This document shows, in pieces, positions 29,219 to 37,106 of a stretch of 64,000 bases of DNA. How positions within the stretch are numbered: position 1 is the stretch's first letter; each line of letters begins with the position of its first letter. The position numbers and the translations under genes were made by a program. The notes under the pieces were generated by a model that saw only the letters and a list, made by a program, of their open reading frames with translations, made no database searches and was not told the DNA's origin. This DNA comes from a virus, in IMG/VR virus record IMGVR_UViG_3300028840_004512, positions 1-64,000 of that record. The stretch is one strand, 5' to 3'.

Positions 29219-29860
29219 CTAGACCAAGCGGCCCTCCGTTTCCACGTTTGTTTCATTATGTTCGGTAATGTAACGCATTAGCTTCCTCACACGATCAGGA
29301 TCCTCTCGAAGAAGCCCCAGAGCCGTATTGCAATGGTGACAGAGGACTGCCCGCACCTTCCCCGTCTTGTGACAATGATCCACAGGAGGCGCACCCCGCA
29401 AGGTAGTAGAGACATTCAGCCTATCCCCACAAGCCCCGCAACGACCCTCTTGCTTGCTCACCAGCTCTTCGTAAAAATCCAACGTAACGCCGTACTTGGT
29501 CTTCAGGTTAACGCCACGGACGCAGCGCTTGCAATAGGTATAAAGACCGTCCTTGTTCGTTCGACACTTGTGAAACTGCCCCGTCGGCTTAACGACACCG
29601 CAGCGTGCACAGGTCTTCTCTCCGGAAGCCGCCAAGCTCCCCTTACCCCTGCCGCGGTGATACTTACTCGACTGACGCCTCTGCAAACACCCACACGACT
29701 GGGTACGACCTTTGGTCAGGTCCTGTCCGTAAACAGCCTTCGAGCTTCCGCAGTCACATACGACATTCCACCGCATATGCTTACCTGCGCCCTGACCGGC
29801 TGGAGACACAACCGTTAACATACCAAAACGACGATCTGTTAGATCAACTCTAGGAGGCAC
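29219..29860 (-). CDS. endonuclease VII-like HNH nuclease with shared N-terminal module
   Basis: 213 residues. N-terminal module: DRRFGMLTV, WNVVCDCG, TQSCGC, shared with three other nucleases in this window. A CARCG zinc pair and CKRC follow, then the recombination-endonuclease-VII type core: YEELVSKQEGRCGACG, PPVDHCHKTGKVRAVLCHHCN and ALGLLREDP, with the D-H-C-H metal/catalytic set. T4 gp49 of this family resolves DNA junctions; stand-alone copies like this one usually behave as homing nucleases. Confidence 0.8.
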   Translation of the reverse strand: MPPRVDLTDRRFGMLTVVSPAGQGAGKHMRWNVVCDCGSSKAVYGQDLTKGRTQSCGCLQRRQSSKYHRGRGKGSLAASGEKTCARCGVVKPTGQFHKCRTNKDGLYTYCKRCVRGVNLKTKYGVTLDFYEELVSKQEGRCGACGDRLNVSTTLRGAPPVDHCHKTGKVRAVLCHHCNTALGLLREDPDRVRKLMRYITEHNETNVETEGRLV

Positions 29861-29911
29861 CCTTAAAAGGTACCACGGAACGTTCTCAAGACGAAGAAGA
29901 ATCGTAGCGCG

Positions 29912-30244
29912 TCAAAGTACAGCGTCGATGTAGATCTCCTCCTCGTCCGTGTTGCCTGTCTCGGTGGCCACGGTCATGGTCACCACACCAGCCTGAACCA
30001 GCTGCTGCCACTCAATGCTGGGCTCGGGCATGTAGGCCGAGCGCTGGTAGCGCCAATCACGGTTATGCATGGGGAGCTGACTGTTGGCAGTGTCCGCCAG
30101 CGTACCGATGTGCGCAAAGGGGTAGGGTAGAGGATCGGTCACATTGCCGCCTGTAGCAAGCAGCGCAGAGGGTCCCGAGCCTCCAGTCATCTGCTCAAGC
30201 ACGTTGATATCACGGCCAGAGGTGTTGGTAATCGTCATTAGCAC
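29912..30244 (-). CDS. hypothetical protein, probably virion-associated
   Basis: 110 residues from GTG at 30244, or 108 from ATG at 30238 (MTITNTSGRD). Beta-rich with a Gly/Ser/Thr bias (NTSGRDINVLEQMTGG), typical of tail accessory proteins. Lies between two endonuclease genes. Confidence 0.5.
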   Translation of the reverse strand: MLMTITNTSGRDINVLEQMTGGSGPSALLATGGNVTDPLPYPFAHIGTLADTANSQLPMHNRDWRYQRSAYMPEPSIEWQQLVQAGVVTMTVATETGNTDEEEIYIDAVL

Positions 30245-30321
30245 CGGAATAACCTCGCAAAGCTGAGCTTGCTCGTCACGCGCAGGCGCCTCGCCTCACC
30301 CAACACGACCAGCAAAGCCGC

Positions 30322-30348
30322 AAAAAAGTGCCGCATATTATGTTGCGG
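30322..30348 (-). terminator. weak intrinsic terminator
   Basis: Minus strand CCGCA (30344-30348), 8-base loop, TGCGG (30331-30335), then CAC and six T (30322-30327). A five-pair stem is short, so termination may be partial. Confidence 0.4.
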
Positions 30349-30377
30349 GACAAAAAACATCAGCATACGTTCAACTT

Positions 30378-31022
30378 ATGGCGAGACCTGTTGTAAATCT
30401 TAAAGGCAAGAGGTTCGGACGTCTAGTTGTTATCGACCGAGCCGGATCTATTGAGTACGCAGGGGGTAATAAGGTAGCTGGATGGAAAGTCCACTGCGAT
30501 TGCGGCGCGGAGAAAGTAGTTGCAGGAGCCAGCCTATCACAAGGAAAAACCTCGTCCTGCGGATGCTCCCGTCGACGAAAACGCCGTCCCGCCGAAAACA
30601 TCCCAGGGAATAAACGCTGCTGCACATGCCAAGAGATAAAAGAGATCAAATCGTTCTACCGTCTGAAGTCCAGCCCAGATGGCAGATACCCGAACTGCAT
30701 CCAATGCTACCGCAAAGCACGAAAACCCAAGACCGCGCAGATAAGAGCCACCAGAAAAAAGTGGCACCGTAAGCTCCGGCTCGAAGTCCTCCAGCATTAC
30801 GGAGGAGCGTGCGACTGCTGCGGAGAAGCCCACATGGAATTCCTCGCCATCGACCACATCGACGGCGGAGGATCCCAGCACCGAAAGAAGATACGTGCCG
30901 ACATTACGTGGTGGCTCAAAAAAGAAGGCTTCCCGGAAGGCTTCCGAGTCCTTTGCCACAATTGCAACCAGGCCCTCGGTCGCTACGGGTACTGCCCACA
31001 CACAGCCCAAGGGCATAGCTAG
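30378..31022 (+). CDS. HNH endonuclease on the plus strand, shared N-terminal module
   Basis: 214 residues, one of three plus-strand genes. N-terminal module: GKRFGRLVV, WKVHCDCG, TSSCGC. Zinc pairs CCTC and CIQC follow, then CDCCG, AIDHIDGGGSQH and FRVLCHNCNQALG, an HNH-type core with the D-H at the catalytic position. Opposite orientation to the late operon suggests separate arrival as a mobile gene. No ribosome site better than weak is seen before the ATG. Confidence 0.75.
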   Translation: MARPVVNLKGKRFGRLVVIDRAGSIEYAGGNKVAGWKVHCDCGAEKVVAGASLSQGKTSSCGCSRRRKRRPAENIPGNKRCCTCQEIKEIKSFYRLKSSPDGRYPNCIQCYRKARKPKTAQIRATRKKWHRKLRLEVLQHYGGACDCCGEAHMEFLAIDHIDGGGSQHRKKIRADITWWLKKEGFPEGFRVLCHNCNQALGRYGYCPHTAQGHS

Positions 31023-31142
31023 GAAGCATGGTGCTTTAATCCTTGTTGTTGCCCGTTGCTATGCCCCAGACATGGAAGATCCAAGGAGGCTTGTCCCTCT
31101 GAATCTACAGCCTAATCCTCGACGTTTCAATGCCCTACGTCG

Positions 31143-31553
31143 CTAGTCCCCAATAACCGCCACCGCGAGCTTCATGTCAACGCCGCCCGCGTTGCTTGCA
31201 TACAGCGAGGTCAGGCCCGAGGTAGACAGCAGCAGATGGCCCTGCGCCGTCTCCGACAGCGGGGTTATGGCGATCTCCTCACCACCCACCCCGTTGCGCT
31301 TAACAGTGATCTCCACCGGGTCCTCCAGCGGGTCTCGCGCGCGCGTGCGAATGGCTAGGAAGGATGCCGTAGCTATGTTGCCCAACGCCACCTGCACATC
31401 CGAGGAGCTGGCCGCCAGCACAAACTCCCGCAGACCGCCCTCACCGTACTCGTCCGAGACCACCTCGTATGAGGCGTTCCCGAGGTCCTTGTCCTCCACC
31501 GTTGCGTCGGAGGATATCTGCACCTTGACGCTGTACCTAATCCTAACTGCCAT
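31143..31553 (-). CDS. hypothetical virion protein
   Basis: 136 residues from MAVRIRYSVK; earlier start would run into the upstream gene. Strand-rich throughout (ASFLAIRTRARDPLEDPVEI, LLLSTSGLTSLYAS), in the style of phage tail attachment proteins. Last gene of the fibre block. Confidence 0.55.
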   Translation of the reverse strand: MAVRIRYSVKVQISSDATVEDKDLGNASYEVVSDEYGEGGLREFVLAASSSDVQVALGNIATASFLAIRTRARDPLEDPVEITVKRNGVGGEEIAITPLSETAQGHLLLSTSGLTSLYASNAGGVDMKLAVAVIGD

Positions 31554-31563
31554 GAGATCAATC

Positions 31564-31767
31564 CTAGCTGTCGTCGCTGTCCACAATCAAGCCCAGATGC
31601 ACCGCGACAGCCTTGAGCAGCCGGCCCTTCTCCGCCTCCGTCAGGTCCTCAAAGGTCTTGCCCTTCAAGAAGTCCTTCCGGCTATCCTCGCGACCCTTGG
31701 CCGCCTTACGCTTAGATCTCTCCGCCGTCCAGCCGGGTATATCATGCGGTGTCAATGCCTTAGCCAT
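31564..31767 (-). CDS. small hypothetical protein in the fibre cluster
   Basis: 67 residues, charged and helical (ERSKRKAAKGREDSRKDFL, then EAEKGRLLKAVAVHLGL). Sits after the third fibre gene; could be an assembly helper for it. Unproven. Confidence 0.5.
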   Translation of the reverse strand: MAKALTPHDIPGWTAERSKRKAAKGREDSRKDFLKGKTFEDLTEAEKGRLLKAVAVHLGLIVDSDDS

Positions 31768-31779
31768 CGTCCTCTACCT

Positions 31780-33816
31780 CTAGGTCGTCTGCTGCCCACA
31801 GACAATGAAGCTGAAGTACACCACCTCAGCATTCGGATCTACGGCAGCCCCTGTAGGCGCTAACCAAAACAGCATATCGAAGCCACCAGGGAGCTTACTA
31901 GCGTAGGGCACCGTGATGAATACAGGAAAAGCGGGGTCCCCGCTTGTAGCCACCACCGAATAAGGCGCATCCATCACCACCCCTGGAAAAGCAACATGGA
32001 CAAGCCCAGGGCTCACAGACGCCACAGCGTTAAACCCGTCGTCCAACGTAATGCCCCCCACAGGCGTCGTGTAGCCACTACCCCAGCTCTTGACCATGCT
32101 CTTGGGGTACAGCGCATTTCCCGGCACGACCGTGGCCGGCGCCGGATTGCTAGCGACTGTGGTGCCTGTGATCTTCATGTACAGATCGTCAGCGCTAAAG
32201 AGCGGCGACCGCAGATCGTAGAATGCTTCATGTGTCCACGCGTTATCAGCCCAAGGTTGTGGCGCCGTATCCACCGTATAAGAAACCTTCCAGCCCACGC
32301 TCGTAAGCTCAGTCTTCGACGAGTAGTCAGCATTGTCCCGCTCCCACCCACCGGGCGTCCAGATGGCGTTGAGGGTGTGAACATAACCTCCCGAGGAGTT
32401 GTCGAGATATATGCGCCCAGGATCGGCGTCGGTCCCATCTGCCTCCCATAGGAGTGTGTAATCCTCTGTAGCAACGGCAGGAACCCACGTCCGGATGCGT
32501 GGCGTGAGCGCCTGAGCCGAGCTGTACTGAAGGGCACTCCCCAGGTCATACAGCCGTCCCTTTACCTCCAGCGCGGGTGGGTCATAGGCAGAGCCTGTCT
32601 CCTGATCGTTGCGCTCCAGACGCAAGAGCATGTTCGAGCCATCAACGTCCGCGCGGGTAAGTATACCCCGGTCGGCAAACTCCGTCTGCGTTGCCTCCTT
32701 CCAAACGATCGCGTTGCGTAACTCAACACCTTTGCGGCTCTGCTGAAGATAGGGCTCCGTGGCCCCCGTCTCCAGCCACGCCTGAACATCGTCAAAGCGG
32801 ACCGCATCCCCCGAGGTGCTGAAGGAGACACTATCAGCCCGAAAGCCTACATAGGCAAGGTGCGTCGCACTAGCTGGGATCTCGATTATCCTGTCAAACA
32901 TCACATAGGACGCGTCGGTGCTCGTGATACTGATCGATATATCGGTCGGCGTCAGGTCAACACCAGCGTCGTCCGTACACTGGACCCGAAACACCAGAGT
33001 GCCTGTCACCCTAGCCCTAATCACCCTCTTGTAGAAGCGTACCCGCAAACGTTGCCCTGGCGTTACAGGCACCCCCAGATACTGATTCGCGGTACCCCCG
33101 TGAGTGCCGCCCGAGGTCCACTCCAGCACCAGGTGATAGGTACCCACAAGCGGGTCAGTGTTCGACACCTTCCACGCTAAGTCTCCCGCGCCAAGGGTGG
33201 CTCGACGCTTCTCCCAGTACAGCGCGCCAAACATGTTGTAGTCGCCGCCCACAGTCTCGTTCAGATACCCAAAGTCGGTGTTGCGCAGCAACGGTACCCA
33301 CGCCACCTGCTCCGAGGTCTTGTTCATCCACGCCATCCGGCGCTCGTTACCCGTGATAGCAGAGGCTGGGAGAGCCCCCGTAGCAGCAATAACGACCTTG
33401 CCTAGGATGACTGCCTCCGCTGCCTCGGGCGCAACCGCAAACTCGGCCTCTGTGTAAACCCGGATGGTGGCGGCCGTCGTTGCCCCAAGAGAGTAGGACG
33501 CGTAGAGCGTAACGTAGACCGTAACGGTAGGAGAGTAGCTGCTGAGGTCTATCAGGAAGTCCCCAGTCGTGCGACGGACCGTCAAGCTGTGGCCGGTGGC
33601 AGACTGGTAGACTGCTACGTGGTCACCCACAACCGAGTCGGCCTCCACGTTGACGGTACGGTCACCTGCCCCCCCGTCCACCCCAAGCTTGAATCCTCGA
33701 TGAACACCCCAGGGAAGAATGACGGCTGATCGCCTATTTAGCGCATCGCTAGCGAAGGGCTCGCGGTACCTTACGGTGGTCTCAGTTGATAGAAACGTTA
33801 CGACGTCTGTAGCCAT
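31780..33816 (-). CDS. fibre-like virion protein, tandem copy 3
   Basis: 678 residues. The N-terminal domain (MATDVVTFLSTETTVRYREP, then AVILPWGVHRGFKLGVDGG) is homologous to the two larger proteins upstream (copies at 34222-36690 and 37107-39560). A carbohydrate-module-like beta region follows and then a unique C terminus. Repeated beta-sandwich blocks suggest a receptor-binding or decoration fibre. The C terminus diverges most, as expected for receptor binding. Confidence 0.7.
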   Translation of the reverse strand: MATDVVTFLSTETTVRYREPFASDALNRRSAVILPWGVHRGFKLGVDGGAGDRTVNVEADSVVGDHVAVYQSATGHSLTVRRTTGDFLIDLSSYSPTVTVYVTLYASYSLGATTAATIRVYTEAEFAVAPEAAEAVILGKVVIAATGALPASAITGNERRMAWMNKTSEQVAWVPLLRNTDFGYLNETVGGDYNMFGALYWEKRRATLGAGDLAWKVSNTDPLVGTYHLVLEWTSGGTHGGTANQYLGVPVTPGQRLRVRFYKRVIRARVTGTLVFRVQCTDDAGVDLTPTDISISITSTDASYVMFDRIIEIPASATHLAYVGFRADSVSFSTSGDAVRFDDVQAWLETGATEPYLQQSRKGVELRNAIVWKEATQTEFADRGILTRADVDGSNMLLRLERNDQETGSAYDPPALEVKGRLYDLGSALQYSSAQALTPRIRTWVPAVATEDYTLLWEADGTDADPGRIYLDNSSGGYVHTLNAIWTPGGWERDNADYSSKTELTSVGWKVSYTVDTAPQPWADNAWTHEAFYDLRSPLFSADDLYMKITGTTVASNPAPATVVPGNALYPKSMVKSWGSGYTTPVGGITLDDGFNAVASVSPGLVHVAFPGVVMDAPYSVVATSGDPAFPVFITVPYASKLPGGFDMLFWLAPTGAAVDPNAEVVYFSFIVCGQQTT

Positions 33817-33818
33817 CG

Positions 33819-34214
33819 CTAGCTCTCCTCAGAGGGGTTCGGGATCACACGGCGCACGGTTAGATCTGCCTCCTCCAACGAGGGCGCGCCCGGAGGCACC
33901 ACCAGGCTAAAGAGCTTGTCAAGCAGCTGGAACGGCCCGTCCGACATGAAAACGTAGGGCTCCTCTCCATCCTCATAACGATCTACAAACAGGCGGGCCT
34001 GGCGACCCACCTTGACCAGGAACCCCACCGCCCCCGTAATTTTGTTGGTGTGTGAGCCTCCGTGGTCGTAGGTGTGCTCCTTCAGATCTAGATCCTCACC
34101 TGCAATCCGTACGGTGCCCGCCGCAACCGCCAACGTCCAACCCTCCACCGAAACCTTAAGCTCAAAGACGTGACGGCCCGAGGAGTCGAAGGTGGTTAAT
34201 GTTCTGATCGCCAT
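33819..34214 (-). CDS. small protein paired with the fibre-like gene
   Basis: 131 residues from MAIRTLTTFDSSG, preceded by AGGAGAG. It has the same gene position and a similar ending (VVPPGAPSLEEADLTVRRVI...SEES) as the protein at 36693-37097, so each is a linker between two fibre copies. Probably a fibre-associated virion protein or chaperone. Confidence 0.6.
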   Translation of the reverse strand: MAIRTLTTFDSSGRHVFELKVSVEGWTLAVAAGTVRIAGEDLDLKEHTYDHGGSHTNKITGAVGFLVKVGRQARLFVDRYEDGEEPYVFMSDGPFQLLDKLFSLVVPPGAPSLEEADLTVRRVIPNPSEES

Positions 34215-34221
34215 AGCTCTC

Positions 34222-36690
34222 CTAAGTGATCTGCTTAGCCAGCACCACAAAGTGAATCTCACGCGACACAGATCTCAGGTCCACCCACGAGCCCGAGACG
34301 AGATAAACCCGGATGCTGAAGGTGCTGCTGGTCTGATTTGTAACGAGAGGCACCGCTACCTGACCAGACACCCAGGTGTAACCAAACACCACCGCATAGT
34401 TTGCACTAGCTAGGTTCTGCAGAACGTTAATGTCCAGCTCTCCAGTACCCGCATTCACGATCGCTGTGTAGTTCAGCCCCTCACTCGTTGTTATACCTCC
34501 TGAACCGTCCGTCTGAACATACCCCCACACCTTAACGATGGCAGAGGCGTACAACGCGTTGCCTGCCACCGTCGTGGTGTGGGCCGGATTAGTCCCTGTA
34601 GTGGTGTTGTGGATACGCCAAACCGCATCGTCGATGTACCACTCCCCAAAAGCCGTTGGGATCTGATGGTGGTACGTGTCCCAGCCCGACACGCCCACCG
34701 TGTCATCCCAGGTACCAGCTCCGAGGGAACGCCCGTACAGATAGATACCCTCTCCCCGAAACACGAACCTGCTCGCATTCTCTGCTGCCTTGTCCTTGTC
34801 CCAGTTCGTCCCTGACCACTCAGCATTGACTGTGATCTCGAAGTAGTCATCCGTACTACCGTTGTAATGATAAAACCGCGTTGCTGCCTGAGTAGCCGAC
34901 GGAGCTGCACACTCAGCAATAAGGGTACGCTGAGGATCTACCCCAGTCGTAGAGTGGTCCGCAGCATCCAGCTGAATACGCGCAATGCGGGCATTCGCAT
35001 CCGTGCCTCGAAGCTCCGCACCAAGCTTCACGTAGCCCTTAAAATCCGTATATTGCAGCCCAACGATGTTTGAGCCTACAGAGCCCGAACTCAGCTTAAA
35101 CGCCAAGCGATCCCAACTAGCCTCTGTCCAAGTAGTTGGTGCAGGACTAGCCTTCACCAGATATTCCAGTCCTCCATCGCGGGTAAATCGCAGAATACCG
35201 GCCCCAGCCGCAGCATCCCGAGCCCACACCGTTCCCGTCCAGCGCGCATTGATTGCTACAGACCACCCAGGCCCCACATAACCGTCCGCATAGATCCGCA
35301 CAGTCTGCGAGCCACCAAGATCATCAGCAATCTCCCACAAAAGCGTCCTCGTGTATGACCCCGAGCTAGCCTTGGGCGTAGTGAAGCGCGCCGTCAGTGC
35401 CTGCGCTGAGCTGTTGCGAAGATTCTTACCAATATTAAGCAGCTGCCCAAACAGCTCCATTCCCACAGGATCTAGCGACGATCCACTCTTCGCGTCCAGA
35501 CGCCTAATCTGCACATTCCCTTGGTAGGTACGAAGAAACGGCTGCTCGCCAAGCTCATCAAAGTCGGGATTGTTTAGGTCCGCAAGCAGAATAGACATCA
35601 CGGACTGCACCCCCCGCGCGTCTCGGAATGGATAGGGGTCATCCACATACACCTGCAGCCACACTTGAAAGTCATCTATCCGAATAGCCGGCCCTGGCGT
35701 CGAGAAGTCAATCAGATTGGTTGCAAACCAGACCCCCAGAATCTCGACGATATCCAGCCCGGACGGGACCGCAAAGGTGCGATCGAACTCCTCGTAGACC
35801 GCATCAGCCGCCGTGCTAAGATAGGTGGTCGTCGCCGCGGGCGCGACATAGCTGCCATCCTTATCGAGGAAGTAAACCACGACGAGCACGTCGCCACTCG
35901 ACGCCGCCTGCACCATCTTCTTGTAGAGACGAATGCGGAACCGCTGCCCTTCCGTCACCGGCACCCCCAGCGGCTGGGTCAGAATCCAGTTAGCCGTGCC
36001 CGAGACGTAGGTAATCTCCATGCACTTGTAGCCACTGTGCGGGTCCGTCTCGGACGGCTGCATCGTATTGGAGCCTCCACCCTCAATCAGCCAAGGAAAG
36101 GCAGGGTAGGCATAGGTGCCGTTCGGAAGGACCGCGTCCGAGATCTCAAAGCTTGCGTTCTCGTGCAGAGGTGCCCACACGAACGTCTCCGGTGCCCGCT
36201 GGGCCCACGCCATGGTCCGACGACCATACGTGATCATCGAGGAATCAATCTGCCCCGAGGTGGGCACCGCCACCTCCCCAATCACAACCAGCTCGTCCTT
36301 CTCCGTCGCCCCATCATACTCCGTCTCGGTGTATGCTCGCACAACAGCGGTAGTGTCCGCCCCCAACGCATAGGTGGCGTAGATGGTGAGGACCACCGTC
36401 TCGTTAGAGTAGGAGGACAGGTCCAGCAGAAAGTCGCCGCCTGTGTAGCGGATCGTGAGCGAGTAGCCCGTCTCGGTCTGGTAGACCGCCACCATATCCC
36501 CGGCATCCGCGTCAGCAGTAAGCAGAACCGTGCGCTCCCCACTAGAAGGGTCTTCATCCAGGCCGAAGCCTTGGTAGATGCCTGGAGGGATGACCACCGC
36601 ATGCTTCTCATTGAGACCAGCCGTCACGAACGGCTGGCGATACCGCATCGTGAACACGTCAGAGGCAAAGGGCGCGAGGTCTGTGGTCAT
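34222..36690 (-). CDS. fibre-like virion protein, tandem copy 2
   Basis: 822 residues from MTTDLAPFAS, which follows a good ribosome site in the end of the upstream gene. The N terminus (VFTMRYRQPFVTAGLNEKHA, then VVIPPGIYQGFGL) is nearly the same as in copy 1. Several LamG-like beta-sandwich blocks of about 150 residues follow (VNAEWSGTNWDKD, INARWTGTVWARD). Likely part of long tail fibres or baseplate decorations. Confidence 0.7.
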   Translation of the reverse strand: MTTDLAPFASDVFTMRYRQPFVTAGLNEKHAVVIPPGIYQGFGLDEDPSSGERTVLLTADADAGDMVAVYQTETGYSLTIRYTGGDFLLDLSSYSNETVVLTIYATYALGADTTAVVRAYTETEYDGATEKDELVVIGEVAVPTSGQIDSSMITYGRRTMAWAQRAPETFVWAPLHENASFEISDAVLPNGTYAYPAFPWLIEGGGSNTMQPSETDPHSGYKCMEITYVSGTANWILTQPLGVPVTEGQRFRIRLYKKMVQAASSGDVLVVVYFLDKDGSYVAPAATTTYLSTAADAVYEEFDRTFAVPSGLDIVEILGVWFATNLIDFSTPGPAIRIDDFQVWLQVYVDDPYPFRDARGVQSVMSILLADLNNPDFDELGEQPFLRTYQGNVQIRRLDAKSGSSLDPVGMELFGQLLNIGKNLRNSSAQALTARFTTPKASSGSYTRTLLWEIADDLGGSQTVRIYADGYVGPGWSVAINARWTGTVWARDAAAGAGILRFTRDGGLEYLVKASPAPTTWTEASWDRLAFKLSSGSVGSNIVGLQYTDFKGYVKLGAELRGTDANARIARIQLDAADHSTTGVDPQRTLIAECAAPSATQAATRFYHYNGSTDDYFEITVNAEWSGTNWDKDKAAENASRFVFRGEGIYLYGRSLGAGTWDDTVGVSGWDTYHHQIPTAFGEWYIDDAVWRIHNTTTGTNPAHTTTVAGNALYASAIVKVWGYVQTDGSGGITTSEGLNYTAIVNAGTGELDINVLQNLASANYAVVFGYTWVSGQVAVPLVTNQTSSTFSIRVYLVSGSWVDLRSVSREIHFVVLAKQIT

Positions 36691-36692
36691 CT

Positions 36693-37097
36693 CTAGCTCT
36701 CCTCCGATAACGCAACAACGCGCCGCCGTCGTGCCTCCACCGCATCTAACGATACCGCCCCTGGAGGCACGGCGAGAACCGCCTGCAGATGCAGATGCTC
36801 CCAAGGACACGCATCATCAAACCTAAAAAGGTCCGCACCCTCTGCCGGCACGGTGTCCACAACCAGTACGCCCACGCCGCCATCCGCCTTGACACGCACA
36901 AGGTAGACGTCAAGCCACATAACCTCCGTCTCGTGCGGCACTACCTCGTAGTCGTAGTCCTCCAGCAACACATAGCTCGTCCCATCAACCAGGAAGGAAC
37001 CTGCTCCCACTGTGAGGGTCATGCCCGAGAAGATGAGAGGTAGATCCACCTGCATGCGCCCTCCTAGGCTTTTGATTGTGACCTCGTTCACCGCCAT
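36693..37097 (-). CDS. small protein paired with the fibre-like gene
   Basis: 134 residues, beta-rich, ending VVALSEES like its paralogue at 33819-34214 (PSEES). Encoded between fibre copies 1 and 2 with a 2-base gap to the next start. Probably a virion component. Confidence 0.6.
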   Translation of the reverse strand: MAVNEVTIKSLGGRMQVDLPLIFSGMTLTVGAGSFLVDGTSYVLLEDYDYEVVPHETEVMWLDVYLVRVKADGGVGVLVVDTVPAEGADLFRFDDACPWEHLHLQAVLAVPPGAVSLDAVEARRRRVVALSEES

Positions 37098-37106
37098 AGC
37101 CTGCTC

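Noticed and set aside
31033-31050. second CRISPR-like fragment (AATCCTTGTTGT)
   Set aside because: Only about 12-15 bases match the unit at 21372 and the GGATT arm and ATTGAAAC end are absent; not convincing as a repeat.
35665-36696. 343-residue plus-strand open frame
   Set aside because: Antisense to the fibre-like gene at 34222-36690; Arg/His-rich composition typical of a shadow frame.
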